64,000 nt of DNA from Lactobacillus sp. ESL0791 (GTDB taxonomy: Bacteria; Bacillota; Bacilli; Lactobacillales; Lactobacillaceae), in assembly GCF_029433255.1 (NCBI RefSeq), contig NZ_JAQTHU010000001.1:1612001-1676000 (forward strand). Reading direction: 5' to 3'. The position numbers and the translations under genes were made by a program. This document shows, piece by piece, positions 28,511 through 38,015 of the stretch. Position 1 is the first letter of the stretch. The number at the start of each line of letters is the position of its first letter. The notes below the pieces were generated by a model that was given only the letters and a program-made list of their open reading frames with translations, was not told the DNA's origin and searched no databases.

Positions 28511-31180
28511 TTATCTTTTGCCTAAGCGCCGCTGAACAAATTTGACAGATTCAACAATTAAAATCATTAAGACACCTGCCCCTAGAACCACCAGCCATTG
28601 CGCAGCATCAAGTTCAGTCACATCGAAGAATCTAGTCATAAACGGCAATTCAACCGCTGACATCACAAGCGCAGAAATTAGAATTGCCCAGTTAAACCAC
28701 TTGTTAGCAAAGGTTTTCTTATTAAAAATCGACTGGTGGACATATTTCGAATTAAAGGCATGAAACAGCTGGATTAAGCCTAAAGTCAAAAAGGCCATCG
28801 TCAAAGCGTCACCGTGCTGCATTGCCGGATTATCAACATGAGGGCCGACATTCAAACCTAGCTGATAGGCACCTAAAACTAGTGCTCCCTCTAAAATTCC
28901 CTGATAAATAATTGAACTGGCAACGCCGCCGCTGAAGAAGTTAGATTTTTTGCCGCGAGGTTTGCGTTTCATCACGCCGTTTTCAACCGGTTCAACCCCT
29001 AAGGCAATTGCTGGCAGCGTATCCGTCACCAGGTTAATCCAGAGAAGCTGCACCGGAGCCAGAATATCCCAGCCAAGCATGGTCATCATGAAGACGGTTA
29101 AAACTTCACCTACATTGCAGCTCATCAAATACAAAATGGACTTCTGAATATTGCTGAAGACCTTCCGTCCCTGCTTAACCGCCTCAACAATTGTCGCAAA
29201 GTTATCATCGGCAAGCACCATGTCACTGGCTCCTTTAGACACCTCTGTACCGGTGATGCCCATGCCGATTCCGATATCGGCTTGCTTCAGGCTGGGAGCA
29301 TCATTAACCCCATCACCAGTCATCGCCACAATTTTACCGTTGGCCTGCCATGCCTTGACAATCCGCACCTTGTGTTCGGGCGAAACCCGGGCATAAACAC
29401 TGTAGTCACCGACATGCTTTTCAAAATAATCATCGCTTAGTTCGTCAAGCTCGGCACCAGTAATTACCCGCTTATTTTGTCCCGGCTGAATAATACCCAG
29501 CCGCTCAGCAATTGCCTGCGCCGTGACTTGGTGATCACCCGTGATCATCACCGTCGTAATTCCCGCGCTATGCGCTTCGGCAATCGCCTTCTTGGCCTCA
29601 GGACGCTCAGGATCAATCATTCCTACCAGACCAGCAAAAATCAAATCCTGTTCAACATTTTCCGTCGTCGGCTTGTCATAAGTTTCCTTAACCAGTTTGT
29701 ATGCTAGACCCAAGACCCGCAAGGCCTTACTGCCCATTTCCTGGTTAGCAGCCAAAATTTCCTGCTTTTGTTTTTCATTAATTGCAGTAACCTGGCCGCC
29801 AAGATTAATCTCAGTTACTCGCTTTAGAAGCTGATCGGGTGCACCCTTAACCGCAACAAAGTACTGGCCACCATCCTGATTGACCGTACTCATCAATTTT
29901 CTTTCCGAGTCAAAGGGAACTTCTTGAACACGGTGATGGTCACTCAGTAAATCTGATACCGCAATTTTTTGCTGCAGCGCATACTGGACAAGGGCTGTTT
30001 CGGTAGGATCGCCTAACAATTTTTGCCCCTGTTCAATCTTGGTATCGTTTGCCAAAACCATGGTCAAAAGCGCCGGATTTTCCGCTTTTATTGCCTCGTC
30101 AGCCTGATGAAACTTACCATCATAATACAGCTTTTCGACTGTCATCTTATTCTGCGTAAGTGTGCCCGTCTTATCCGAACAAATAATATCGGTCGCACCA
30201 AGCGTTTCTACGGCCGGGAGCTTGCGCACAATCGCCTTGTGCTTGGCCATAGTTTGAGTGCCAAGCGCCAAAATAATTGTCACGATTGCTGGCAGTCCCT
30301 CGGGAATTGCGGCAACGGCAAGCGAAACGGCTACTAAAAACATGTCAATAATCAGCTTGTTGGTCGGCTCCGTGCCCCGTTTGGTAATCAGACCCACCAC
30401 AAAGACAACGGCACAGACAACCAGAATCATGATCGTCAGCGTTTTACCCAGCTGATTCAAATTTTGTTTCAGCGGCGTATCTGTCTCATCGGCATTATTA
30501 ATCATCGTAGCAATTTTACCAACTTCGGTCTGCATCCCCGTTGCAACGACGATGCCTTCGCCGCGGCCGTAAGTAACATTGGTATTAGAAAAAGCCATAT
30601 TAACCTGGTCGGCCAGCGCTACCTTTTCATCAGGCAATTGCTCGCTTTTTTTATCAACCGGAACCGATTCACCGGTTAGAGCCGATTCTTCGATCTTAAG
30701 GCTTTCACTCTTGACAAGCCGCATGTCGGCCGGAACTACATCACCCGCCTCAAGCAGAACAACATCCCCTGGCACTAAGGCTGTACTGGGAATCTCGCTA
30801 ATTACGCCGTTCCGGCGGACACGGGCACTCGGGGTGGCCATTTTCTTCAGAGCGGAAATTGCTTCCTCGGAACGGGTCTCTTGAAAAACGCCTAGGACGG
30901 CATTCAGGATAACCACAATCATGATGATGGCAGCATCCGTCCACTCCTTAGCAACAAATCCGGATAATAACGCCGCGATGATCAAAACGATAATCATAAA
31001 ATCTTTAAATTGATCAACGAAACGCCGCAGCAGGCTCGTCTTCTTCTGACTCGCCAGACTGTTAGGCCCATACTGCGCGGTTCTTTCCTGTACCTGGTCG
31101 CTGCTTAAGCCCTTAGCCACCGCAGTCTTAAAATCATGTGCAACTTCACTTACTTTTTGCTTATAGTATGCTTTTGCCAC
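28511..31180 (-). CDS. P-type cation ATPase, probably Mn2+/Ca2+ exporting
   Basis: The 889-aa protein has the whole P2-type ATPase plan. It begins with a cation ATPase N-terminal domain, followed by the TGES actuator motif (ALTGESVPVDK), the phosphorylated Asp in ICSDKTGTLTQNKM, KGAPDQLLKR in the nucleotide domain, TGDGVNDAPSLKQADIG, and about ten membrane helices. By family it resembles SERCA/PMCA-like bacterial pumps. Its leader looks like a manganese-sensing yybP-ykoY riboswitch, which in Lactococcus controls the related pump YoaB. Manganese efflux is therefore the favoured role; calcium remains possible. Confidence 0.9.
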   Translation of the reverse strand: MAKAYYKQKVSEVAHDFKTAVAKGLSSDQVQERTAQYGPNSLASQKKTSLLRRFVDQFKDFMIIVLIIAALLSGFVAKEWTDAAIIMIVVILNAVLGVFQETRSEEAISALKKMATPSARVRRNGVISEIPSTALVPGDVVLLEAGDVVPADMRLVKSESLKIEESALTGESVPVDKKSEQLPDEKVALADQVNMAFSNTNVTYGRGEGIVVATGMQTEVGKIATMINNADETDTPLKQNLNQLGKTLTIMILVVCAVVFVVGLITKRGTEPTNKLIIDMFLVAVSLAVAAIPEGLPAIVTIILALGTQTMAKHKAIVRKLPAVETLGATDIICSDKTGTLTQNKMTVEKLYYDGKFHQADEAIKAENPALLTMVLANDTKIEQGQKLLGDPTETALVQYALQQKIAVSDLLSDHHRVQEVPFDSERKLMSTVNQDGGQYFVAVKGAPDQLLKRVTEINLGGQVTAINEKQKQEILAANQEMGSKALRVLGLAYKLVKETYDKPTTENVEQDLIFAGLVGMIDPERPEAKKAIAEAHSAGITTVMITGDHQVTAQAIAERLGIIQPGQNKRVITGAELDELSDDYFEKHVGDYSVYARVSPEHKVRIVKAWQANGKIVAMTGDGVNDAPSLKQADIGIGMGITGTEVSKGASDMVLADDNFATIVEAVKQGRKVFSNIQKSILYLMSCNVGEVLTVFMMTMLGWDILAPVQLLWINLVTDTLPAIALGVEPVENGVMKRKPRGKKSNFFSGGVASSIIYQGILEGALVLGAYQLGLNVGPHVDNPAMQHGDALTMAFLTLGLIQLFHAFNSKYVHQSIFNKKTFANKWFNWAILISALVMSAVELPFMTRFFDVTELDAAQWLVVLGAGVLMILIVESVKFVQRRLGKR

Positions 31181-31196
31181 TTAGTTTCCTCCTGAT

Positions 31197-31237
31197 AAAA
31201 AAGAGACTTATGTGCTTCATTCCCGCACATAAGTCTC
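31197..31237 (-). terminator. Leader terminator of the ATPase gene (riboswitch expression platform)
   Basis: GAGACTTATGTGC at 31203-31215 pairs perfectly with GCACATAAGTCTC at 31225-31237. Six T follow on the minus strand, directly before the ATPase ribosome-binding site (CAGGAGG). Its position between the aptamer-like region and the gene marks it as the switchable terminator. Confidence 0.85.
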
Positions 31238-31316
31238 ACTAATTAAGGTAAGCCCAGAGGAAATCCTTCCCCGGCTGTTGAACTTACCACAAAAATTTGC
31301 CGTTACTCCCTTATGA
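31238..31316 (-). promoter_or_regulatory. yybP-ykoY-type manganese riboswitch aptamer
   Basis: Read on the minus strand, the leader begins AAGGGAGTAACGGC, continues with AACAGCCGGGGAAGG and ends with CCTCTGGGCTTACC. These blocks and their order resemble the yybP-ykoY aptamer, which binds Mn2+ at its two-helix junction. A perfect intrinsic terminator follows, so Mn2+ binding would be expected to favour read-through. The call is by eye against remembered consensus elements. Confidence 0.75.
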
Positions 31317-31378
31317 TTATGTTAATTATAAAGATAAAATTACAATTTAACAAGTTTAATTATCAAGATTTAAGTAAT

Positions 31379-32476
31379 TTACGCTTTTAAATATCGCTCA
31401 TATACCCGCAAAATCACCGCCAACTGCTGCTTCACCGCAAAATTATGCACCAAATAATCTTTTTCCCGCTTAGCCATCGCTACCAGCTCCTGGTCATTCA
31501 TTTCTAACGCAGTTCTTAATCCGGCAGTCAGTGAAGTCAGATCACCAATTTTAGCAACAAAGCCGTGCTGCCGATCGGGAATCATCATTTCGATATCACC
31601 CACGGCCGTCGACAAAAGCGGCACCAAATTATCACTCGCCTCAAGCAGAACAAGCGGGAAACTTTCTGAATAAGACGCCAGAACCGCCAGATCCATCCTG
31701 CGGTACAGTTCAGTTAACTGCTCTTGCGTTAAAAAACCCAGAAAGGTGACCTGAGCAGTAAGTTCCAGCTCCCGGGTCAAACTTTTTAACTTTGACAGTT
31801 CACTGCCGTCGCCGGCAAAGTAAAGGTGAATGTCCGGATTATTAATATTTTTAACCGCGCGCAGCAGCAAATCCTGCCCTTTAACCTTTTCAGCACGGGC
31901 AACATTAATCAGGTTAAAGCCGCGGTGCTCCTCCTTAGGAGGAAGTGAATTGTTCGTATGAAAAAAGATTCCATTATAAATGACATAAACTTTGGTTGGA
32001 TTAATTTTTGCTTTTGTTACCAGCAGCTTTTTAAAACGCTTGGTCACCGCAAAAAGCCAATCTGCCTTTTTTAGTGCCCGCAAATTTAATTGGGTAAAAA
32101 TCTTGCCCATAATTCCCCGACCGGAAAAGTCAAGGTAAGGATCGGAGTGAACCGTGACGCACCAGCGGGCAGTAATTTTTCGCTTAATCAGAGACAGGTA
32201 TAAGTTTGCCCGTGCCCCATGTGTATGGACGATATCATAATGACCGTGATTGATGAAGGCAGCAAGCCGCCTCAAACTGCTAAAATCATAGCGGCTGTTT
32301 GCACCCAAAACATGAACTTCAAGCTGAGCCGCACGCGCAGCCTTAGCAACTGGCCCCTCAGCAAAAACCAGCAGGACAAAATCCTGGCCCTCTTTTTTTG
32401 CTTCTGTTAGCAAATTAATAATATGTGTCAACCCGCCGCCCGCTTCCAGGCCCGCATTAACATGCAAAATCTTCAT
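31379..32476 (-). CDS. GT4-family glycosyltransferase
   Basis: The 365-aa enzyme has a GT-B fold: an N-terminal glycine-rich GLEAGGGLTHI segment, and a C-terminal nucleotide-sugar site with SESFPLVLLEASDN and its conserved E-x7-E near residue 270. It lies three bases downstream of tagA-like 32480-33214, so it probably adds a sugar early in teichoic acid or another surface polymer. Confidence 0.87.
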   Translation of the reverse strand: MKILHVNAGLEAGGGLTHIINLLTEAKKEGQDFVLLVFAEGPVAKAARAAQLEVHVLGANSRYDFSSLRRLAAFINHGHYDIVHTHGARANLYLSLIKRKITARWCVTVHSDPYLDFSGRGIMGKIFTQLNLRALKKADWLFAVTKRFKKLLVTKAKINPTKVYVIYNGIFFHTNNSLPPKEEHRGFNLINVARAEKVKGQDLLLRAVKNINNPDIHLYFAGDGSELSKLKSLTRELELTAQVTFLGFLTQEQLTELYRRMDLAVLASYSESFPLVLLEASDNLVPLLSTAVGDIEMMIPDRQHGFVAKIGDLTSLTAGLRTALEMNDQELVAMAKREKDYLVHNFAVKQQLAVILRVYERYLKA

Positions 32477-32479
32477 AGA

Positions 32480-33214
32480 CTACTTCTGTTCTTTTCGTGA
32501 CTTTCTGACATCATTGACAAACTTAGGCAAAACCAGCATTCTTTTGAACCGCCAAGGATTTTTCACTAAGCGGTAAAACCATTCCAGATGGGCTTCCTGA
32601 TAAAATTTAGGCGCACGTTTAACCACCCCTGAGAAAACATCAAACGAACCGCCGACTCCCATCATGACCGCTGGCAGCAAATTCTTGCGTAAAATTGCCA
32701 GTAATTTTTCCTGCCGAGGCGAACCCAAGGCGGCAAAGACCAAATCCGGCTGCGTCCGTTCGATTCTTAAAGCAACCAGATCCAGGTCATCCTTAAAATA
32801 ACCATCTTCGGCACCGACTAACTGAATTTCCGGATAATCACGCGCAATCTTCTCCTGAACAGCATGAATAACAGCCGGTTTTGCCCCAATTAAATAGACA
32901 CGCAAGTTACGCTCATTGGCCACCTTCATCAGCCAGGTAAACAAGTCGTAGCCGGTTACCCGTTCGGGCAGAGGAGTTTTCAACATTTTAGCAGCTTTAA
33001 CCACTCCGATCCCATCGGCAGTAATATAATCGGCATCGCTTGTCAAAATTTTCATAAATTCCGGATTTTCGTTAGCCGACATGACGATTTCCGGATTCGC
33101 AGTTACGATAAAGGTTGATTTGTGTTCATTTAGGCGGCCGATAAACTCATTTTGAAACTGGTTCAAAGTCTTGTTATCAAAATTGACCCCTAAAACATTT
33201 ACTTTGTTCATCAA
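32480..33214 (-). CDS. tagA: WecG/TagA-family N-acetylmannosaminyltransferase
   Basis: The 244-aa GT26 enzyme catalyses the first committed step of wall teichoic acid linkage-unit synthesis, adding ManNAc to undecaprenyl-PP-GlcNAc. Family blocks are TANPEIVMSANENPEF, YITADGIGVVKAAK with the catalytic Asp, and FAALGSPRQEKLL. It is read divergently from tagD across about 235 bases and is followed by the GT4 gene. Confidence 0.9.
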   Translation of the reverse strand: MMNKVNVLGVNFDNKTLNQFQNEFIGRLNEHKSTFIVTANPEIVMSANENPEFMKILTSDADYITADGIGVVKAAKMLKTPLPERVTGYDLFTWLMKVANERNLRVYLIGAKPAVIHAVQEKIARDYPEIQLVGAEDGYFKDDLDLVALRIERTQPDLVFAALGSPRQEKLLAILRKNLLPAVMMGVGGSFDVFSGVVKRAPKFYQEAHLEWFYRLVKNPWRFKRMLVLPKFVNDVRKSRKEQK

Positions 33215-33449
33215 ACTTGCCCCCGCATCCTTTTTCTTTTATTTTACCTTTTATCCCAATAATTACATAGCATTTTATGGTTTATTATCAAAAACGAAAT
33301 GACATTGTTTGAAAAAAGAGAGGGTATAAGTTTTAGTTTGAAAGAGAAAAGTTATCTACCAATTGGCAAAATTAACTCTGACAATAATTATTTATTATTT
33401 TTATGCAAATATGATACGATTAATTTGATAGTAATTGGAGAAACTAAAG

Positions 33450-33836
33450 ATGAAAAAAGTTATTACATACGGCACGTTTGACCTGCTGCATTATGGCCAT
33501 GTGCGCCTGCTTAAACGGGCAAAAGAACTAGGCGACTACCTGATTGTCGGGCTTTCAACCGACGAATTCAACGAACTGCAAAAGCACAAGGAATCTTATA
33601 ACAACTACGCTGAACGTAAATATATTCTGGAGGCAATCCGCTACGTTGACGAGGTGATCCCAGAAGAAAATTGGGAGCAAAAAGCTGCCGATGTGCAAAA
33701 ATATCATATTGATACTTTTGTCATGGGCAACGACTGGACCGGAAAATTTGATTTTCTCAAGCCTTACTGCAAAGTAGTGTATCTGCCGCGTACACCGGGT
33801 ATTTCTACCAGTAAAATCAAAGCTGACTTAAAGTAA
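33450..33836 (+). CDS. tagD: Glycerol-3-phosphate cytidylyltransferase
   Basis: The enzyme (128 aa) makes CDP-glycerol for teichoic acid. GTFDLLHYGHVRLLKRAKE contains the HxGH nucleotidyltransferase motif, and RTPGISTSKIK is the second signature. I take the ATG at 33450, with GGAG nine bases upstream; the longer TTG start at 33435 has no better site. It faces tagA and ends in a clear terminator. Confidence 0.95.
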   Translation: MKKVITYGTFDLLHYGHVRLLKRAKELGDYLIVGLSTDEFNELQKHKESYNNYAERKYILEAIRYVDEVIPEENWEQKAADVQKYHIDTFVMGNDWTGKFDFLKPYCKVVYLPRTPGISTSKIKADLK

Positions 33837-33841
33837 AAAAT

Positions 33842-33878
33842 GCAAGAGAAACTATTTTGTAATTTCTCTTGCGTTTTT
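33842..33878. terminator. Terminator of tagD, bidirectional
   Basis: GCAAGAGAAA at 33842-33851 pairs with TTTCTCTTGC at 33863-33872, followed by a T run. It lies between convergent tagD and the GntR gene. Confidence 0.85.
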
Positions 33879-33891
33879 ACTTTTCGCAAAA

Positions 33892-34593
33892 TTATTTTGA
33901 AAAAGTGAATTCAAACCGGTCGGCCACGTAACTCGCCCTGGTATACTCAAACGGCTGGCCTGTTGACAAATCCGTCACCTGCAGCCGTGTAATCAGGGGT
34001 TCTCCTTTCTTGACATCAAGTAAGCGGGCATCCTGTTCATTGGCAATCGCTGCCGAAATATGCTCCGTTACCTGCCCCACTTGGTAACCGTGGGCTTCAA
34101 GTGTCCGGTACAAATGGGCAGAGATATCCGCTTTCGACAGTTTGGCAATCAATTCATGCGGAATCGTTACGACCTCATAACAGATTGGCACGTTGTCGGC
34201 ATAGCGGATCCGTTCCATCCGCAGCACCTCAGCATCTCCTGCGAGGTTTAACCGCTCTTTTTCAGATAAGGAGGGCTGGCCCACTTTATAGGAAATCAAC
34301 TTACTCGAAGGCGTCTGCCCGTTTGCCTGGGTAATTTCGGTAAAGGACATAATGCCGGACATTTTTTCCTGAACTTTTTGACTGGCAACGTAAGTGCCAC
34401 TCCCAAGACGCCGTTCCAATATTCCTTCATCCTCAAGCGTTTTGATCGCCTGCCGCAATGTCATCCGCGACACCCCAAATTTGACCGCCAACTGCCGCTC
34501 GGCCGGGATTCTACTGCCCACACGGTAAACGTGATTCTCAATATCGCGCTTAATTTGATTATGAATCTTGATATACATTGGTTCTTCCATCAA
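33892..34593 (-). CDS. GntR/HutC-family transcriptional regulator
   Basis: The 233-aa protein has an N-terminal winged helix (RIPAERQLAVKFGVSRMTLRQAIKTLEDEGILERRLGSG region, residues about 22-62) and a C-terminal UTRA ligand domain ending in FEYTRASYVADRFEF. HutC-type regulators respond to small sugars, amino acids or phosphates; the ligand here is unknown. The start may be the TTG at 34593 or the next codon ATG, with GGAGG upstream. Confidence 0.9.
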   Translation of the reverse strand: MMEEPMYIKIHNQIKRDIENHVYRVGSRIPAERQLAVKFGVSRMTLRQAIKTLEDEGILERRLGSGTYVASQKVQEKMSGIMSFTEITQANGQTPSSKLISYKVGQPSLSEKERLNLAGDAEVLRMERIRYADNVPICYEVVTIPHELIAKLSKADISAHLYRTLEAHGYQVGQVTEHISAAIANEQDARLLDVKKGEPLITRLQVTDLSTGQPFEYTRASYVADRFEFTFSK

Positions 34594-34676
34594 TGAGTAA
34601 CCTCCAAAATGTGTATCTTAATTATAATCTAAATTGGTCTAACTTGCACAACCAAAATTAATGCGCCAATTTCCCT

Positions 34677-35792
34677 TTATTTATTGATAATGGTCCACTT
34701 CGCTCCCAAAATATGGACGTTGGGTTTTTGCTGGCATTCAACGCGCAAATGGTCACCTTCACTCTCCAAGACGTGCATTTCCAGTCGAGCATCGTCCTGT
34801 ACCGCCATATCCGTCCCGTTGGCATTCAATATCAAATCGTGCCCATCAAGTCTGGCATGATTGCTGAGTGCTAAAAAGTACTGGTAACTACCATCACTAT
34901 TGAATGTCGTTCGTCTTACCGAGCAAACAGCATTATCCTGAAAATCTGCGTGCGCCATAATTACCGAATTAATGACGGTCAACTGACTGTCTCCTACCCC
35001 GACCAAACGGTCACAAACAATATTCTGCAAAATGATGTGGGGCTGTTTATCCGTATAAATTCCGCCGTTAAACTTGCAATTAATGATATTGATCCAGCAT
35101 TCATCCCCGATATACAGACTGGCATCATCTTTTGCCAAAACCTCACTGTTAAGCATGTTTAACCAGGTTTGTCCGTAAAGCAGGAGGTAATCAACCACCG
35201 AATTGTTAAGGTCAAGCTCGGCATTAGTTGCAGCAAAAGTATCAATGCTGCCGTGAACCTGTGAATTATTAATGATCGCCGTTCCCTTGCCCTCAAGTGC
35301 TAGGGCACAATATTCGTCAGAGGGGTTAGCTAGGACCGAGTCATTTACCTCCAGACGGAAATTGGCATTTTGATAAACGGAAACCGACCCGGCCAGAATC
35401 TTAACCGAATATAGTTCAAGTGTCACCTTGCCGTTAAGCGCAATTGTGGCTGTATCACTGCCGTAACCCTTAATTAGACAATTGCGCAAACTCAGATAGC
35501 TGTCAGCTTCCGGCGGAACATAGAGGCTATTGCGCTCATTATTAGTATTAATGCAGAGATTTTCTAAGGTGACGTAGCGACTGTCGATTGCCACATCAAC
35601 ATAGCCCAAGATAGTCGTATCTTCGGGCAAGCTGCCGCTGCCCTTGATCGTGACATCGCACAAGGTAATTCCCTGGGGCAATTCATAGAAACCCGGCTCA
35701 AGCAGCAGCACATCGTCAGCACGCAGATCTTTCAGCGCCTCATGCCAGCCGATCTCTTCACCTCCAGCTCCGACCCTAACTAATCTAGACAT
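34677..35792 (-). CDS. Right-handed beta-helix/polymer-forming protein, function unknown
   Basis: The 371-aa protein consists of short repeating beta strands rich in Asn, Val and Ile (for example NNSQVHGSID and INIINCKFNGGIYTD), the pattern of a right-handed parallel beta-helix. There is no signal peptide or membrane helix. No catalytic motif was recognised. It lies about 80 bases upstream of the GntR gene in the same direction and could be under its control. Confidence 0.6.
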   Translation of the reverse strand: MSRLVRVGAGGEEIGWHEALKDLRADDVLLLEPGFYELPQGITLCDVTIKGSGSLPEDTTILGYVDVAIDSRYVTLENLCINTNNERNSLYVPPEADSYLSLRNCLIKGYGSDTATIALNGKVTLELYSVKILAGSVSVYQNANFRLEVNDSVLANPSDEYCALALEGKGTAIINNSQVHGSIDTFAATNAELDLNNSVVDYLLLYGQTWLNMLNSEVLAKDDASLYIGDECWINIINCKFNGGIYTDKQPHIILQNIVCDRLVGVGDSQLTVINSVIMAHADFQDNAVCSVRRTTFNSDGSYQYFLALSNHARLDGHDLILNANGTDMAVQDDARLEMHVLESEGDHLRVECQQKPNVHILGAKWTIINK

Positions 35793-35810
35793 TTAAAAAC
35801 TCCTTTGAAT

Positions 35811-35841
35811 AAAAAAAGAAGCAAACTTGAAAAGCTGCTTC
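35811..35841 (-). terminator. Terminator of the tRNA-Tyr/tRNA-Gln transcript
   Basis: GAAGCA at 35818-35823 pairs with TGCTTC at 35836-35841, followed by seven T on the minus strand. It lies just after tRNA-Gln. Confidence 0.7.
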
Positions 35842-35872
35842 ATTCTTTTGGGTTGGGTGTTCGTAAGAACAA

Positions 35873-35944
35873 TTGGGTTAGCTGGATTCGAACCAGCGCA
35901 TACTAGTACCAAAAACTAGTGCCTTACCGCTTGGCTATAACCCA
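35873..35944 (-). tRNA. tRNA-Gln (anticodon TTG), copy 1
   Basis: The 72-base cloverleaf has acceptor TGGGTTA/TAACCCA, anticodon stem CTAGT/ACTAG with loop TTTTGGT giving TTG, and T arm GCTGG TTCGAAT CCAGC. CCA is not encoded. It is identical to the second copy at 41732-41803. It follows tRNA-Tyr on the same strand. Confidence 0.95.
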
Positions 35945-35950
35945 ATCAAG

Positions 35951-36032
35951 TGGAGGAGGGTGGATTCGAACCGCCGAACTCAGGGAGAGCGGTTTTACAG
36001 ACCGCCGCGTTTAGCCACTTCGCTACTCCTCC
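35951..36032 (-). tRNA. tRNA-Tyr (anticodon GTA)
   Basis: The 82-base class II tRNA has acceptor GGAGGAG/CTCCTCC. Anticodon stem GCGGT/ACCGC encloses CTGTAAA (anticodon GTA). It also has a long variable arm and T-loop TTCGAAT. It is read with tRNA-Gln six bases downstream. Confidence 0.95.
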
Positions 36033-36093
36033 ATAACGCACGTAAACTATCTTAGCGAAAAACGTGCGCAATTGCAAGTAAAATTTTTACTAA

Positions 36094-37275
36094 CTATTTT
36101 TTATTTTCGTTGACGTATTTTTCTATACGCCGCAAGCCTTCTTTGATTTGGTCCATCGCAACTGCATAAGAGAAGCGAACGTAGCCGGCGCCAGCTGCGG
36201 CAAAGCAAGAACCAGCAGTCAGAGCAACATGCGCCTTTTCGACCAGGTCATAGATAAACTTGTTATCGTCTTGCTCAAGACCTTCCGGAATTTTAGCAAA
36301 AATATAGAAGGCGCCATTCGGCTTGACACAGTCAAAGCCCAGTTTGGTTAAGCCGTCATACAAGACATCCCGGCGCTTCAAGAATTCTGCTTTCATTGGC
36401 GCAGCATCATCTATCCCGTTCTTGAATGCTTCCTCGGCCGCATCCTGCATTGGCGTCGGCTCAGTGGTAGCAATGGCCTGGTGCACCTTAGCTAGCTGCG
36501 TCAGAATGTCCTTCGGTGCACAGATAACCCCAATCCGGTAACCGGTCATTGCCCAAGCTTTGGACACACCATTCATTAAAATTACCTGATCATGCAATGT
36601 CTTTTCCATTGATGCATGCGGCTGATCATAGTTTAATTCACTGTAAATTTCGTCACACAGAGCAAAAATCGGCTTATCGCGAATCACATCGGCCAGCGCA
36701 TTCAATTCATCCTGACTGTACATCACACCTGTTGGGTTAGTCGGATAGTTCATAACCAGCATCCGGACGTGATCGCCGTACTCATCAATCACTTTTTGCA
36801 GTTTTTCCGGTGTCAGCTTAAAGCCATCGTCTGAAGTATCAATTTCCACGATTTTTATTCCAGTATTCAAAATACCCTCATCGGTCATATACAACGGAAA
36901 GATTGGTGTTGGGACAACCATCACATCACCGGGATTAAAGACGGCGGTTACTACATCAAAAATTGCCTCACTTACCCCGTTGGTAATCAGCACCTCGGTA
37001 TCAGGATCATATTTTTGCCCATACTTCTTAGCCAAAAATTCACTGGCTGCTTTCCTTGCGCCCGGCGTTCCGTTTGAAGGGGCGTAGTGGGAATGGTTAT
37101 CATCAATCCCCTTTTTTGCAGCTTCCTTAATATGATCCGGCGTGTTAAAGTCAGGCTCACCCAGCGTAAACTTCACAACATCCGGGATCTTGCTGGCATA
37201 AGTAGAAAACTTCAGAATCGGATTTTCTGCAGCCTCAGCTAAGCCTTTTTTCATATATTTTTTCAAATCAACCAT
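36094..37275 (-). CDS. PLP-dependent aminotransferase (AraT/PatA-like)
   Basis: The 393-aa class I/II aminotransferase shows KFTLGEPDFNTPDHI near the N-terminus. The PLP lysine lies in GVSKAWAMTGYRIG near residue 237, and YPTNPTG and FALCDEIYSELNY carry the cofactor-binding Asn, Asp and Tyr. It resembles aromatic amino acid aminotransferases of lactobacilli, which start phenylalanine, tyrosine and tryptophan catabolism. The exact specificity is inferred. Confidence 0.88.
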   Translation of the reverse strand: MVDLKKYMKKGLAEAAENPILKFSTYASKIPDVVKFTLGEPDFNTPDHIKEAAKKGIDDNHSHYAPSNGTPGARKAASEFLAKKYGQKYDPDTEVLITNGVSEAIFDVVTAVFNPGDVMVVPTPIFPLYMTDEGILNTGIKIVEIDTSDDGFKLTPEKLQKVIDEYGDHVRMLVMNYPTNPTGVMYSQDELNALADVIRDKPIFALCDEIYSELNYDQPHASMEKTLHDQVILMNGVSKAWAMTGYRIGVICAPKDILTQLAKVHQAIATTEPTPMQDAAEEAFKNGIDDAAPMKAEFLKRRDVLYDGLTKLGFDCVKPNGAFYIFAKIPEGLEQDDNKFIYDLVEKAHVALTAGSCFAAAGAGYVRFSYAVAMDQIKEGLRRIEKYVNENKK

Positions 37276-37475
37276 AATATTTGTACACCACTTTCTCTTA
37301 TAAATACGTTAATTATACAATGTATCTACTATATTTTCTATAATTATTTTTTAATTTTGGCTTTTATTATACTTCATCTCCTTTAGCACTGTGATTTGCC
37401 ACAAGCCCAAACCCCGCCAAGAAATTCTTTGGATATTTGACGGGGTAGCCGCGGTAGATAAAAACAATCGCTTTA

Positions 37476-37787
37476 TTGCGTAAATTTGTTGTTTTCATTT
37501 TAAATCTTGATTCCAGAATCTATGTTGCGGTTTCCGAAACTATCAACGGTCGCAGATTCTATGAATTTGCCAATGGCAAGAGAATTGCAGCAGGTAACAT
37601 CGACGGTAATATCAGAAAGTTAACCCAAAATGCTTATATCTATGACCAGCACGCTCACCGTGTTGGCAAAAAGAAATTAGCAAGAAAAGCCAAAATTCGC
37701 ACTTATGGCAAACCGGTTAAGATCAAGGGCAGGGCCCACTACATTATCGGTGATAAGCGTTACGTTAAACGCGCAAACTTCAAATAA
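37476..37787 (+). pseudogene. SLAP-domain surface protein fragment (C-terminal remnant)
   Basis: The reading frame encodes a SLAP-type tail with the repeated pattern KLTQNAYIYD and GDKRYVKRANFK. This closely resembles the last 65 residues of the GH31 surface protein at 52289-57313 (KLRHNAFVYN and GKGRYIKVNNIK). There is no signal peptide, and the first codon is a TTG without a clear ribosome-binding site. It is most likely the 3' end of a lost surface-protein gene. Confidence 0.7.
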
Positions 37788-37816
37788 AGACCATTGCACC
37801 AATATTAAGAAGGTTA

Positions 37817-37850
37817 AAGAAGCGTCTCCCAATCGGAGGTGCTTTTTTAT
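37817..37850 (+). terminator. Terminator after the SLAP remnant
   Basis: GCGTCTCC and GGAGGTGC form an imperfect stem around CAATC, followed by TTTTTTATTTTTT. This supports the remnant being the true 3' end of an old gene. Confidence 0.65.
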
Positions 37851-38015
37851 TTTTTATATCATCTGCACCCACATAATCTGAAAACAAAACAATTTGGAAG
37901 CATATTGGCAAAATGGTGGCGGAAAAATTTCAATGTTGCTTTAAAGTTTCTATCAGCAATGAAGAACACTCAATACCCTTTGCCATTAATTTTCTTGAAG
38001 CCAATTGTCTGTGTT

